Shown here in pieces: positions 18,697 to 28,692 of a stretch of DNA of 64,000 nucleotides. This DNA comes from Pedobacter sp. FW305-3-2-15-E-R2A2 (lineage in GTDB: Bacteria > Bacteroidota > Bacteroidia > Sphingobacteriales > Sphingobacteriaceae). The notes below the pieces were generated by a model. It saw nothing but the letters and a program-made list of their open reading frames with translations. It had not been told where the DNA came from and searched no databases. The stretch is taken from contig NZ_CP151803.1 of the NCBI RefSeq assembly GCF_038446955.1, forward strand, positions 2,666,001 to 2,730,000, in the 5' to 3' direction. Both the position numbers and the translations under genes were made by a program. How positions within the stretch are numbered: the first letter of the stretch is position 1; every line of letters begins with the position of its first letter.

Positions 18697-21600
18697 ATGA
18701 AGCTATCTGTAAAAAAGATCCTGCTCTGCATGATTTTTACGGTCGGGCTACTTTTGTTCTTAAAGGCACCCGCACATGCACAAAATATAACGCTAACAAA
18801 AAATGAATTTACCTTAAACGAGTTGTTCTCTGAGGTCAGGAAGCAAATAGGTTACGACTTTGTTTTTACGACTCCCCAGGTTAATATGGCCAAAAAAGTG
18901 ACGGTAAAATCTAAGAATTCGGCACTGCCAAACCTTCTTGATGAGGTCTTTGAAGACCTGCAAATCAGTTATATGATTCAGAATAAAACAATCGTCATTA
19001 CTGAGAACAAATCAAAAAAACAAAACATTATAGAAGGATTTGTAGGAGATAAAAAAGATAGAAAGCCAATTCCCATGGTAACTGTAGTGATAAAAGGGAC
19101 TAACTCTGCTGTGCAAACCAACAAAGACGGTCGTTTCACTATTAGTGTTCCCCCAGGCGCAAAATCATTGTCATTCAGATATCTTGGGTATAAAACAGCT
19201 GAAATGCCAATTGAACCAAATTCGGATTATACCATTTACCTGGAGGAAGACGAGCAGACTTTAAATGAAACGGTCATAACAGGGATTTTTGAACAAAAAG
19301 CAGGAAACTTTACCGGAGCTTCCAGAACGCTAACCGGAGCAGAATTGAAGCAGGTAAGTGCTAATAATGTTTTTGCTGCTATTGCTGCATTGGATCCTTC
19401 TATCCGGATTGTTCCTAACAATATTGCTGGGGGTAATATTAATAAACTTCCGGAAATCCAGATGAGGGGATCCAACTCTTTTCCTAATCTTAGTGGGGAA
19501 CTCTCTGCCAATCCAAATGCGCCTTTGTTTATCCTGGACGGATTCGAAGTCAATCTTCAGCGTATTGTAGACCTGGATATGAACCTGATTTCCAGTATCA
19601 CTCTTTTAAAGGATGCTTCGGCTACTGCAATATATGGTTCACGTGGTGCCAATGGCGTAATGGTGGTTACCACGATCAGTCCTCAGCCAGGAAAGATACA
19701 AATCACATTTAACAATGACTTTAGATTGACTACTCCAGATTTATCTGTGTATAATCTTTTAGATGCTGTAGATAAACTCAATTTTGAACAAAGAGCAGGC
19801 GTATATAAAGCGGGGAGTAACCAGGGACAATACAAGCAGGATGTTTTGTATAATGAAAGGTATAAGGCAATGAAAAGTGGGGTCAATACGGACTGGCTCG
19901 CCATCCCTACGCAAAATGGCTATAGCAATCGCAGCTCTTTGTATTTACAGGGCGGAGATGAAGCTATTCGCTATGGGCTCCAATTTTCAGGAGATCTGGC
20001 TTCAGGCGTTATGAAAGGACAGAACAGGAAAAATTACTCCGGACAGTTTGACCTGAATTACCTCGTTAAAAAGATACAATTTAAAAATTCCATCCGCATT
20101 TTTCAGAATCATTCCAATGAATCACCTTATGGAGATTTTAGTGAATATGTAAAAATGAATCCTTATTGGGCACCATACGACGAGAATGGTAAGGCCAGAC
20201 AGATGCTAGAAGATTATAGAATTGACAATACCATTTTCCGGGAAACTAATCCCGTGTATGATGCTACTTTGCATTCTGTCAACCGTAGTCAGTACTTCGG
20301 TATCTCTAATAATTTTCAAATGAGATATAATGTGGCGCCTACCTTATATTTAGAAACCAGCTTAAGTCTGAATAAACAAAACGGATCTTCTGATGAGTTT
20401 TATTCTGCCCAGGACAGCCGCTTTGTTGACATCACGGACCTGAATAGAAAAGGTACTTATAGCGTGCGTAATGAGAATGTTTTTAGTTATGAAAGTTTAA
20501 CTACTGCTAATTTCAACCTAAGTAGAGGTCCTCATCAATTATTTTCAAATCTTGGTTTTAACCTATCGAGCAATAAAACTGATTATTACTCCATCATCAC
20601 AGAAGGTTTTCCATTTGATCGCCTCGATAACCTACTTTTTGCTGCCCAATACCAGGCTAATGGCCGACCAGCAGGGGATGAAAGTACCGTACGGAGGCTT
20701 GGATTGGTGTATAGTGGAAGCTATACTTATGACAACCGTTTTTTAGTTAATGTATCCCTTCGTAGGGATGGTTCCTCTCAATATGGAACAGAAAAGAGGT
20801 TTGGTGCTTTCTGGTCTGCAGGTTTAGGATGGAATGTTCATAACGAAGCTTTTTTTAGAAAAAGCGATGTGGTGAACAGGCTTAAAATTAGAGGAAGTTA
20901 CGGTTCTACAGGTTCTCTCAACATCCCAGCATATAGTGCTCAGTCACGTTATAATTTTGGTACCAGTACCAGTTACTACGGGGAGTTAGGGGCAACACTC
21001 ATTGGTTTGGGGAATGAATTTCTGAGTTGGCAAAATGTACTAAAAGCTAACATCGGGATGGATGTGATCATGTTCAAGGAAAAGCTGGATATCCGATTAG
21101 ACTTCTATCGTGAAAACACGAAAAATTCACTTACTCAAATTACCCTGGCACCATCAACCGGGTTTTCTAATTACTCAGAGAATCTTGGGAAAATACAAAA
21201 TACAGGATTCGAGTTTTCTGCCCGATACAAAATCCTGGAAAATTCTTCGAAGGGATTGCTATGGTCTGTAAATGTGAACGGATTTACCAATAAGAATATC
21301 CTGAAATCACTTTCTAATAAGCTAAAAGCGTCTAATGAGAAATTGAACAATGGAAACGATGATCAGGTATTGCCAAATATTTTATTAGAAGAAGGACAGG
21401 CTATTAATACGATCTATGTAGTAAGGTCTCTTGGTGTTGATCCGACTACAGGCTCAGAAGTTTTCCTCAGCAAAGACGGTCAGAAAACATTTGTTTGGAA
21501 TGCGGCTGATAAAGTGCCTTATGGCATCAGTCTGCCTAAATGGAATGGGAACTTTGGAACTAACTTTATGTATAAAGGCTTTGATTTTAACTTCATTTTT

Positions 21601-21990
21601 AATTATCAATTTGGTGGTCAGCTTTACAATCAAACGCTGATCGACAGGGTTGAATCAGTGGATCCAAATTATAATGTAGATCGTAGAGCCTACGATCTGG
21701 GCTGGTCAGGCCCTGGAGATATCAGTCAATATACCAGTATTAAACCTGGCACTGAGAAAACCAAACTCAGTTCTCGCTTCGTTCAGGACGACAACAGTTT
21801 GACATTGAGTTCTGCATCAGTAGGTTACAATTTTTATCGCAATGCGTTTGTGAAGAGGTTAGGTATGAGGAGTTTGCAGCTTACCGCCATTACCAACGAT
21901 CTTTTTCGTGTGAGTTCCATTGAAATTGAAAGGGGAACAAGTAATCCTTTTGCCCGTACCTATTCCTTATCCCTAAGAGTTGGCTTCTAA
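18697..21990 (+). CDS. SusC/RagA TonB-linked outer membrane receptor with STN domain (Sus locus A)
   Basis: The 1,097-residue outer-membrane importer has a signal peptide (cleavage after APAHAQ, about 29). An STN signalling domain spans about 36-102, then a carboxypeptidase-like beta domain (EGFVGDKKDRKPIPMVTVVI, about 108-190), the plug (FILDGFEVNLQRIVDLDM, then TLLKDASATAIYGSRGANG at about 300-325) and a 22-strand barrel ending in SLSLRVGF. With the SusD lipoprotein as lid it imports ligand using TonB energy. The STN domain indicates signalling to FecR. It is closely similar to the locus C receptor (GFVGDDKDRKPIPGV; LLKDASATAMYGSRGGNG). Substrate unknown. Confidence 0.95.
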   Translation: MKLSVKKILLCMIFTVGLLLFLKAPAHAQNITLTKNEFTLNELFSEVRKQIGYDFVFTTPQVNMAKKVTVKSKNSALPNLLDEVFEDLQISYMIQNKTIVITENKSKKQNIIEGFVGDKKDRKPIPMVTVVIKGTNSAVQTNKDGRFTISVPPGAKSLSFRYLGYKTAEMPIEPNSDYTIYLEEDEQTLNETVITGIFEQKAGNFTGASRTLTGAELKQVSANNVFAAIAALDPSIRIVPNNIAGGNINKLPEIQMRGSNSFPNLSGELSANPNAPLFILDGFEVNLQRIVDLDMNLISSITLLKDASATAIYGSRGANGVMVVTTISPQPGKIQITFNNDFRLTTPDLSVYNLLDAVDKLNFEQRAGVYKAGSNQGQYKQDVLYNERYKAMKSGVNTDWLAIPTQNGYSNRSSLYLQGGDEAIRYGLQFSGDLASGVMKGQNRKNYSGQFDLNYLVKKIQFKNSIRIFQNHSNESPYGDFSEYVKMNPYWAPYDENGKARQMLEDYRIDNTIFRETNPVYDATLHSVNRSQYFGISNNFQMRYNVAPTLYLETSLSLNKQNGSSDEFYSAQDSRFVDITDLNRKGTYSVRNENVFSYESLTTANFNLSRGPHQLFSNLGFNLSSNKTDYYSIITEGFPFDRLDNLLFAAQYQANGRPAGDESTVRRLGLVYSGSYTYDNRFLVNVSLRRDGSSQYGTEKRFGAFWSAGLGWNVHNEAFFRKSDVVNRLKIRGSYGSTGSLNIPAYSAQSRYNFGTSTSYYGELGATLIGLGNEFLSWQNVLKANIGMDVIMFKEKLDIRLDFYRENTKNSLTQITLAPSTGFSNYSENLGKIQNTGFEFSARYKILENSSKGLLWSVNVNGFTNKNILKSLSNKLKASNEKLNNGNDDQVLPNILLEEGQAINTIYVVRSLGVDPTTGSEVFLSKDGQKTFVWNAADKVPYGISLPKWNGNFGTNFMYKGFDFNFIFNYQFGGQLYNQTLIDRVESVDPNYNVDRRAYDLGWSGPGDISQYTSIKPGTEKTKLSSRFVQDDNSLTLSSASVGYNFYRNAFVKRLGMRSLQLTAITNDLFRVSSIEIERGTSNPFARTYSLSLRVGF

Positions 21991-22001
21991 AATTTAAAAA
22001 T

Positions 22002-23396
22002 ATGAGTAATAAGATATTGATTGTATTGTGTCTGATTGTTTCAGCCTTGCTACCTTCCTGTAAAAAGTACCTGGAAGTAAATCCTAAATCCAGCCTTTCT
22101 GAAAAGCAGTTGTTCGAATCAGAGGTTGGTTTTCAACAAGCCTTATCAGGCGTATATTCTCAAATGGCATCACGGGATTTATTTGGCGATAACCTGAGCA
22201 TGGGTTTTGTATCTGCCCTTGCCCAGAATTATGCCGTATCAGGATCGGGAGTGAAATTTGTTGAAACCAGGGCGCTTAACTATAGTTCGGCTGAGGTGAT
22301 CGGTATCACCAACAAAATTTGGAATACAAGTTATTCTGCAATTGCCGGGGCAAACAAAATCATTCTGAATACAGAAAAAAACAGAGCAGTACTCTCTGAC
22401 ATGAATTACGCACTGATTCGTGCCGAAGCCATAGGTTTACGTGCTTACCTCCATTTCGAACTTCTGCGGATGTTTGGTCCCGAATATACCACAGGTATGA
22501 ATTTGAAAGCTATACCCTATAAAACTACAGTAGACCAATACGCCATTGTTCCTTCTACCACAGCGCAGGTGTTGACTTTAGCACTTGCCGATCTGACTGA
22601 AGCAGAAGCTTTATTGAAAGATAAAGATCCCATTCTGTCCAATTCATTAGGAAGACAAATCAAGATGAATTACTATGCGCTGAAAGGGTTAGAAGCAAGG
22701 ATTCGCTTGTATGCTGGGGATAAACCAGCTGCATTAAGGGCTGCACAAATTGTGGTGGGATCTGGAAAATTTCCTTTTGTAACTACTGCCGCCGCTTCTG
22801 CAAGTGCTGGTTTTCGAGACCGTTTATATCTTACCGAGCAGGTCTTTTGTATTCGTGTCAGAGATATAAAGACCTGGGCAGAAGATGAGTATTTTAAAGC
22901 AAATGGTAGCACCAGCTCAAAATTGACGCGTTCTCAGGCAAATTTTAATACGCTTTACGAGACTACAGATTTCAGACTTCTTTATAGAATTGAACAGGAT
23001 AGAGGCACACCCTTTCCTTCTAAATTCTGGCAGTCATATCAATATGATACAATGGATTCAAACCGACTTGACCAATATGTGCCACTTATCCGTTTGTCTG
23101 AGATGTATTACATCCTGGCTGAAGCGGCACCATCAGTGGTAGATGGAATTGGATACCTGAATATGTTGAAAGCGAATCGCGGTTTACAGGCATTACCACT
23201 AGATCTTAGCCCGGCTGCGCTGACTACTGAAATTACGAAAGAGTACCAGAAGGAATTTTATGCTGAAGGGCAACTGTTTTTTTATTACAAACGTAAAAAG
23301 ATCCTTCGTCCGCAGTTTATGAACACAGATCTGTCGCTCAGTAAATACGTTTTGCCCATCCCACAAACTGAACTGGAGTTTAATCCTAACTACTAA
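22002..23396 (+). CDS. SusD/RagB-family nutrient-binding lipoprotein (Sus locus A)
   Basis: The 464-residue surface lipoprotein has a lipobox ending at C20 (SALLPSCKKYLEV). The SusD N-terminal domain starts with LEVNPKSSLSEKQLFESEVGFQQALSGVY. A TPR-rich helical core includes AIAGANKIILNTE and RAEAIGLRAYLHFELLRMFG. The C-terminal SusD signature reads RLSEMYYILAEAAP with KEYQKEFYAEGQLFFYYKR. It caps the SusC barrel encoded 11 bases upstream and captures substrate. Confidence 0.94.
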   Translation: MSNKILIVLCLIVSALLPSCKKYLEVNPKSSLSEKQLFESEVGFQQALSGVYSQMASRDLFGDNLSMGFVSALAQNYAVSGSGVKFVETRALNYSSAEVIGITNKIWNTSYSAIAGANKIILNTEKNRAVLSDMNYALIRAEAIGLRAYLHFELLRMFGPEYTTGMNLKAIPYKTTVDQYAIVPSTTAQVLTLALADLTEAEALLKDKDPILSNSLGRQIKMNYYALKGLEARIRLYAGDKPAALRAAQIVVGSGKFPFVTTAAASASAGFRDRLYLTEQVFCIRVRDIKTWAEDEYFKANGSTSSKLTRSQANFNTLYETTDFRLLYRIEQDRGTPFPSKFWQSYQYDTMDSNRLDQYVPLIRLSEMYYILAEAAPSVVDGIGYLNMLKANRGLQALPLDLSPAALTTEITKEYQKEFYAEGQLFFYYKRKKILRPQFMNTDLSLSKYVLPIPQTELEFNPNY

Positions 23397-23408
23397 TGAT
23401 GAATTTAT

Positions 23409-24116
23409 ATGATGAAGTATCTATTAATTTTTAGCCTATTATGCCTAACGCTTGCCTGTAAAAAGCAAGAGGTTCCTACCTATACAGGCGCGCCGGGTAT
23501 CTCTTTCTATATTGATAAATTTGAACCTGATAGCCTGAGTTATTCCTTTGCCTTCTCTGTTAATCCAAAACTAAGAGATACTGTTTTCCTAAAAATGAGA
23601 GTGGTGGGGGCTGCCGCTGATCATGATCGGCTTATCAAGGTGAAAGCAGGGGTGGGTACTACTGCCCGTCAGGGATTAGACTACGAACTTCCTGAAATTA
23701 TGCTTCCTGCGGGTGCTTTAACCGTGCGGTATCCGGTGGTTTTCCTGAATTCTCCTGAAATGCTATCGACTACTTTCCGGTTAGTGGTAGAAGTTGCAAA
23801 AAGTAAAGATTTGGAACCTGGTGCTACAGGAACAGAAATAGCTGAGTCCATTAGCCTGAAAGAAATGAAAATAGATGTGAGCAATCAGTTGCTAAAACCT
23901 AGCTACTGGGCTGACATGGAAAGTGCATTTGGAGATTTCAGCGTCGTTAAATTCAAATTCATGATACAAGTAACAGGTTTAACAGACTTTTCTTATGAGG
24001 CACTCGGACTTGATGGCTATTATAACCTTCCTGTTAAATTGAGAAATGCCCTTGAACAGTATGAGCTTAATAATGGGCCATTGATGGATGAGTTTGGTAA
24101 TCCAGTAACTTTTTAA
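23409..24116 (+). CDS. DUF4843 lipoprotein (Sus locus A)
   Basis: The 235-residue lipoprotein has a signal peptide with lipobox LCLTLACKKQ (C17). The DUF4843 pattern follows: an Ig-like beta region (ISFYIDKFEPDSLSYSFAFS, then VFLKMRVVGAAADHDR), then GLDYELPEIMLPAGALTVRYPVV and a C-terminal segment WADMESAFGDFSVVKFKFM. It starts 13 bases after susD and belongs to the same operon. A nearly equivalent gene sits in the same position in locus C. It is probably a surface accessory that helps SusD bind ligand; no enzyme motif is seen. Confidence 0.85.
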   Translation: MMKYLLIFSLLCLTLACKKQEVPTYTGAPGISFYIDKFEPDSLSYSFAFSVNPKLRDTVFLKMRVVGAAADHDRLIKVKAGVGTTARQGLDYELPEIMLPAGALTVRYPVVFLNSPEMLSTTFRLVVEVAKSKDLEPGATGTEIAESISLKEMKIDVSNQLLKPSYWADMESAFGDFSVVKFKFMIQVTGLTDFSYEALGLDGYYNLPVKLRNALEQYELNNGPLMDEFGNPVTF

Positions 24117-24136
24117 TTCACATTAGAATAAAGTTT

Positions 24137-25561
24137 ATGCATAAATCTATTTTTAGAAACCTTTTGATCCTGGTGCTGATGATCTGTTCAGCATGTCAAA
24201 AGGACGAACAAAATTTTACATACGAAAAATTAAATGAGGTTTCCATCACAACAACGGCAACATCATTTGTACTTACCCAGCTTGATTCATTAAAAATCAA
24301 CCCGCAAATCACAGAAACTATTCCTTCAGAAGAGGGGCTTAGTTATGAATGGATCGTTTATCTTCAGGGCGCTGATGACAAAGCATCGTTATTATCAGTT
24401 GATAAAAATCTCAAATCCAAAATTAATCTGGCTCCGGGGAATTATTCTATACGCTACAAAGTAACAAGTAAAAAGACGGGGGTATCATCATTCCAGCTGT
24501 ATGGCTTAATTGTAAATGGTGCATTTTATCAAGGATGGATGGTTTCCAACAATAAAGATGGTCAGGCCAAGTTGTCATTTATACGCACAGATGATGTTCT
24601 ATTCCTATCACCGGCAGAAAATATAAACAATAAGACCTACCCGGGAAAGGTCATTGCCAGCTATTCCGCCATTGATCGTAATATCGCTTTAACCCTACTT
24701 TTTACCGATCAGGGTATATACAGATTCAATGCAAATGATTTTATAGAAAATGGTACTGCCAGCAGTATTTTTTCAGAAAGAAAAGCAGTCGTATCTACTG
24801 CTGCTTATGGCCTTAATAAAGGGGCTTATGACCAATACATTGTAATGGATGGCGGTCTTTATGGAGGAATTGGCCCTGCTTTTTATCCTGCTCAGGTATT
24901 GACTCCTTTTTCTGAGAGATTTACTGGAGATTATTCCTTGTTTCCAGCCATCATTTCCAGCTCTTCAAATTCAACGTATTTTTATGACAACAAAAACAAG
25001 CGGTTTATGCAGTCTGAGTTTTTTGGCAGGTCCATATGGCCTGCCGCTGCAACTTCGGAGTCTCAGCATAGTTTTAATATGGCTGATGTGGGCATGACCA
25101 TGATCGCTTGTGATTATGGCGTACAGAGTGTGTTTTTTGATGATGAATTATATTTTGTGATGCAAAATAATGCAGGCGCCCGATACCTGTATTCACTGGA
25201 AGGGGATCTTCCCGGAATAAATCAATTCATAAATAATAGTCCGGACATCAATATTGCTAATGCTTTCGCAACATCCAGCGTTACAAAACAGCTTTATTAT
25301 TCGGCCGGAAATAAGATTTATTTATATGACATCACGGCCAATTTATCCCGATTAATTTATTCGTTTCCTGCCGATGTACTCATCAAGGATATCAAAATGT
25401 TGCGCTCCACCAGTAAGCGTATCGTTGTCGCAGTTAATAAAGGTGCTGTAGGTGAGGTGTTTTATTTTGACCTCAGCAACGTTGGGGATTTTGTGGGCAA
25501 TACCTATGTTAAAAAGTTCGAAGGTTTTGGAGAAATCGTTCAACTGAGTTATAGGAAATAA
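24137..25561 (+). CDS. PKD-like family lipoprotein (Sus locus A)
   Basis: The 474-residue lipoprotein has lipobox LVLMICSACQKD (C20). The first 130 residues form a PKD/Ig-like domain (SEEGLSYEWIVYLQG, then LAPGNYSIRYKVTSKKTG), followed by a long beta-rich domain resembling propeller repeats (FYDNKNKRFMQ, then KQLYYSAGNKIYLYDI). This is the PKD-like family common downstream of SusD and DUF4843 genes. It probably binds ligand or scaffolds the complex at the cell surface. Locus C carries a paralogue of the same length and layout. Confidence 0.85.
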   Translation: MHKSIFRNLLILVLMICSACQKDEQNFTYEKLNEVSITTTATSFVLTQLDSLKINPQITETIPSEEGLSYEWIVYLQGADDKASLLSVDKNLKSKINLAPGNYSIRYKVTSKKTGVSSFQLYGLIVNGAFYQGWMVSNNKDGQAKLSFIRTDDVLFLSPAENINNKTYPGKVIASYSAIDRNIALTLLFTDQGIYRFNANDFIENGTASSIFSERKAVVSTAAYGLNKGAYDQYIVMDGGLYGGIGPAFYPAQVLTPFSERFTGDYSLFPAIISSSSNSTYFYDNKNKRFMQSEFFGRSIWPAAATSESQHSFNMADVGMTMIACDYGVQSVFFDDELYFVMQNNAGARYLYSLEGDLPGINQFINNSPDINIANAFATSSVTKQLYYSAGNKIYLYDITANLSRLIYSFPADVLIKDIKMLRSTSKRIVVAVNKGAVGEVFYFDLSNVGDFVGNTYVKKFEGFGEIVQLSYRK

Positions 25562-25608
25562 ATATTGGGGCGGTTTTATTGTATCAATGAAAAATAATTT
25601 ATAAACAA

Positions 25609-26967
25609 ATGAAAAAAATAATGGTCACTACTGCTAGCCTTTTATTAGGATTTACAGCATATAGTCAACAATCAAGATCTAATCCTGCATTAGATTCATT
25701 AATGAATATCAAAGATCCTTTAACGCTTCGTCATAAGCTAAAGACATTAGGCTCAGGTTCTGAAGCTGATTTTGGGTTGTTACTGAGCTATTACAGGGGT
25801 TCAAAAAAATCTAGCGATTCTATTGCGCAACTGGCCATCAGGAAGTTCCCAAAGGGTCAGATTGCGCTGGGCTTAAAGTTAAGAGCGGTAGGAACAGAGC
25901 AGGATCCGACAGTTCAGGAGCGCTTACTGGGGAAATTAAAAAGTGATTTTCCAAAAGGGAATTTCGAGCAGATGAATTTTGCTTTGGCCTATAATTTTGC
26001 CAAGGCTAAGAACTCAGGGAAAGCCTCTCAATATCTAGCTGTACTAAAGGGCAGGTCACGTTCTATAGCAATGGGTACTATTCCAGGGATGATAATGGAC
26101 TTTGACCCAAAAGTAGCGGAATCCATTGTTGTGCAAGAAATGGCTACCGCAGGTCTTACAAATGAAGACCGCATGACGCTATTAAATATACATAGTCAGA
26201 TTTTGTCAAAAATGGGAGAAGATCAAAAAGCTTTTGCTGCCATCAAGGAGTATTATGAGCATACCACAAAGAAGAGCCCTGAGCTGAGTGCTTATTACTT
26301 TTATCTGCTTAGTAAATCAGGGGATTATCAAACGGCGTTTCCCGAGTTGGAAAAGGCCACAACGGAGGGTTTGGCTGATGCAAAGCTCAAGGAAGAACTC
26401 AAAAAATCATTTGCAAAATTAAATCCTGGAAAAGATGCAGATGCTTATCTGCTTTCTATTAACCGGAGATTGGAGGAGAAATTAAAAAATGAGATGCGTT
26501 CACAGATGGTAAATGAGCGCTCCCCAAATTTCAAGGTGACAGATGTAAATGGTAAAATAGTTTCATTAACTGATTTTAAAGGTAAAACCATTGTTCTTGA
26601 TTTTTGGGCTACCTGGTGTGGTCCCTGCAAACGGTCATTACCAGCTATGCAAATGGCAGTTGATAAATACAAGGATGATCCTAATGTGAAATTTCTATTT
26701 ATTCATACCTGGGAATCAGTGCCTAATCCACAAGCTGATGCCATGAAATATCTTGCAGATAATAAATTTAATCTACCACTTTATATGGATTTAAGAGATG
26801 TAAAAACGGAAAAAAATCCTGCAGTCTCTTTATTTGGTGTGGATGGAATTCCTGCAAAATTTGTGATCGATACTGAAGGTCATATCCGATTTAAGATGAG
26901 TGGCTTTGGCGGAACGAATGAGGTTGCTGTTGCTGAACTTTCAGCAATGATTGAATTGTCACGTTAG
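25609..26967 (+). CDS. TlpA-like periplasmic thioredoxin-family protein (Sus locus A, first)
   Basis: The 452-residue exported protein has a signal peptide (MKKIMVTTASLLLGFTAYSQ), an alpha-helical repeat region (about 30-285) and a C-terminal thioredoxin/AhpC-TSA domain with active site CGPC at residues 337-340. The domain includes SPNFKVTDVNGKIVSLTDFKGKTIVLDFWATWC and GVDGIPAKFVID. It is expected to reduce or exchange disulfides in the periplasm. Its nearest relative in the window is the last gene of locus C, with the same C-terminal ending AELSAMIELSR. The helical half may bind a partner protein or peptide. Confidence 0.9.
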   Translation: MKKIMVTTASLLLGFTAYSQQSRSNPALDSLMNIKDPLTLRHKLKTLGSGSEADFGLLLSYYRGSKKSSDSIAQLAIRKFPKGQIALGLKLRAVGTEQDPTVQERLLGKLKSDFPKGNFEQMNFALAYNFAKAKNSGKASQYLAVLKGRSRSIAMGTIPGMIMDFDPKVAESIVVQEMATAGLTNEDRMTLLNIHSQILSKMGEDQKAFAAIKEYYEHTTKKSPELSAYYFYLLSKSGDYQTAFPELEKATTEGLADAKLKEELKKSFAKLNPGKDADAYLLSINRRLEEKLKNEMRSQMVNERSPNFKVTDVNGKIVSLTDFKGKTIVLDFWATWCGPCKRSLPAMQMAVDKYKDDPNVKFLFIHTWESVPNPQADAMKYLADNKFNLPLYMDLRDVKTEKNPAVSLFGVDGIPAKFVIDTEGHIRFKMSGFGGTNEVAVAELSAMIELSR

Positions 26968-26985
26968 TCAAATCAGATAGATCAT

Positions 26986-28647
26986 ATGAAACGATTAATT
27001 ATAATTCTGGCTGTACTATGCTTTTTTTCGGCTGATGCTGATGCTCAGAAAGTTACTCAGACTAGGAAAATTGAAAAACTGATTACAAACGTAATAGACT
27101 CCGGCTTTCGGTCGAGTGTACTGATATCCGCTTACGATACCCTAAAGCAGGTTGCCGACAATTCTGTGTTTAGCGGAGTTGTGGTTTCTGCCGAGGGGCA
27201 TATCCTCACTGTAGCCCATGCCACAAGGCCAAAGGAGGTGTATCTTATTACCTTCCCGGATGGTGTTACACACCTTGCTGAGGGATTAGGTCGTATAGCT
27301 GTAGCTCAGGAGGGTCGTGATTTAGATTTAGCGATGATCAAGATCATAAAGCCAGGGAAATGGCCTTTTTCCAAAATGGCATGGAATACTGAAATGAAAG
27401 TCAACCAACCAGCCGTCAGTATTTCTTATCCCGGGTCTTTCGACCGCAAACAACCGAATGTACGAGTTGGTGTGTTGTCTAAGGTAGATTATACTGAGGG
27501 CTATTTCGTGTCTACCTGTAAAATGGAACCAGGAGATTCAGGTGGCCCAGTTTTCGATGCTACCGGTAGGGTAATAGGGCTTCACAGCTGGGTGGAGGCT
27601 AATGAAGATTTTAATTTTGAAGTTCCTGTAGATCTATACCGAAAATACTGGTCTGCCTTAAATGTGGCCAAAAACTATAAAGAGCTTCCTCAAGCAGATA
27701 CCATAATATCTATACCAACTGCAGTAAGCATTTCAGCTATTCCGCCAATACAAGAATTGGCGGAAATTCCCGGGCAATTTAGCAAAAGCACACTTGCTAT
27801 TCATAGTAGTAGGGGGCAAGAGCAACTTGATATTCTAGGTACCATCATCACCTACGATTTCGCTTCCACAAATGATACCTATATCCTCAGTAAAAGCTCC
27901 ATGGTTGCAGACCAACCAGGTGTGATGTTGCATGGAAAGAAGATTCCATTAACTGTAATCAGTAGGGATAATGAGAATGACCTGATTCTACTTAAGGTTC
28001 TAGAAAAATTACCATCTGGCATAAGATTGAAAGCTGATTTAAAGCCTTTGGAGTTGAGCAATGAAAATCTTGGAAATTTTCTAGTTTCCTCTTTGGGTAA
28101 CGGCCTTAAAAAAGTGGGTGTATTGAGTACTGTTTATACCAATATGCTGATGCGTTTTAGTGTAGGGTATTTTGGAGCAAATGCAAATTTCATTAATAAG
28201 AAAATTACCATTACTGATATCAGTGAGGGAAGCGCAGCGGCTGTTAATCTTAAACTTAACGATCAGGTGATCGGTGTGAATGGTGTACCTATTAGTAAAC
28301 CCGCGGAATATGGCGCCGAATTATCAAAATATCTTGCTGGAGATTCTATTTCTATCGATGCCATAAGGGATGGTCAGGAAATTCATTTGAAAATGTTCCT
28401 GCCCGCTTACCCTGGCGAGAATCATGTCGCCAGTCAATTTGAAGGTGGCAGAAGTGCAAGATCGGATGGATTTAATCGTGTACTAGTTCAGGATGCGGCT
28501 ATCGTACCTGAAAAATGTGGGGGCCCGGTATTCAATATAAAGGGTCAGTTTTATGGAATTAATATCGCCAGACACAGCAGAACATCAACGATTATTATGC
28601 CCGTTGATGTGATTTCAAAATTCATCAAACAGGCGCTAAAAAGTTAA
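26986..28647 (+). CDS. Secreted tandem trypsin-like serine protease with PDZ domain; second catalytic domain degenerate
   Basis: The 553-residue exported protein starts with a signal peptide (LCFFSADADAQ). The first trypsin-like domain has an apparent triad: H78 in LTVAHAT, D114 in DLDLAMIKI and S185 in EPGDSGGPVFD. A second domain keeps the Asp segment (DNENDLILLKV), followed by a PDZ-like region (ISEGSAAAVNLKLNDQVIGVNGVPIS, about residues 410-440). Its Ser motif reads EKCGGPVF, with Cys (about 511) in place of Ser, and no obvious His. So domain one should be active and domain two is probably non-catalytic. It lies in the operon between two TlpA genes; locus C has no counterpart. It probably degrades or senses proteins in the periplasm. 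Confidence 0.85.
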   Translation: MKRLIIILAVLCFFSADADAQKVTQTRKIEKLITNVIDSGFRSSVLISAYDTLKQVADNSVFSGVVVSAEGHILTVAHATRPKEVYLITFPDGVTHLAEGLGRIAVAQEGRDLDLAMIKIIKPGKWPFSKMAWNTEMKVNQPAVSISYPGSFDRKQPNVRVGVLSKVDYTEGYFVSTCKMEPGDSGGPVFDATGRVIGLHSWVEANEDFNFEVPVDLYRKYWSALNVAKNYKELPQADTIISIPTAVSISAIPPIQELAEIPGQFSKSTLAIHSSRGQEQLDILGTIITYDFASTNDTYILSKSSMVADQPGVMLHGKKIPLTVISRDNENDLILLKVLEKLPSGIRLKADLKPLELSNENLGNFLVSSLGNGLKKVGVLSTVYTNMLMRFSVGYFGANANFINKKITITDISEGSAAAVNLKLNDQVIGVNGVPISKPAEYGAELSKYLAGDSISIDAIRDGQEIHLKMFLPAYPGENHVASQFEGGRSARSDGFNRVLVQDAAIVPEKCGGPVFNIKGQFYGINIARHSRTSTIIMPVDVISKFIKQALKS

Positions 28648-28692
28648 TGGTCCCTGAATTTCAAAACACTTAAGCAGTTTAAAACTAAAAAA

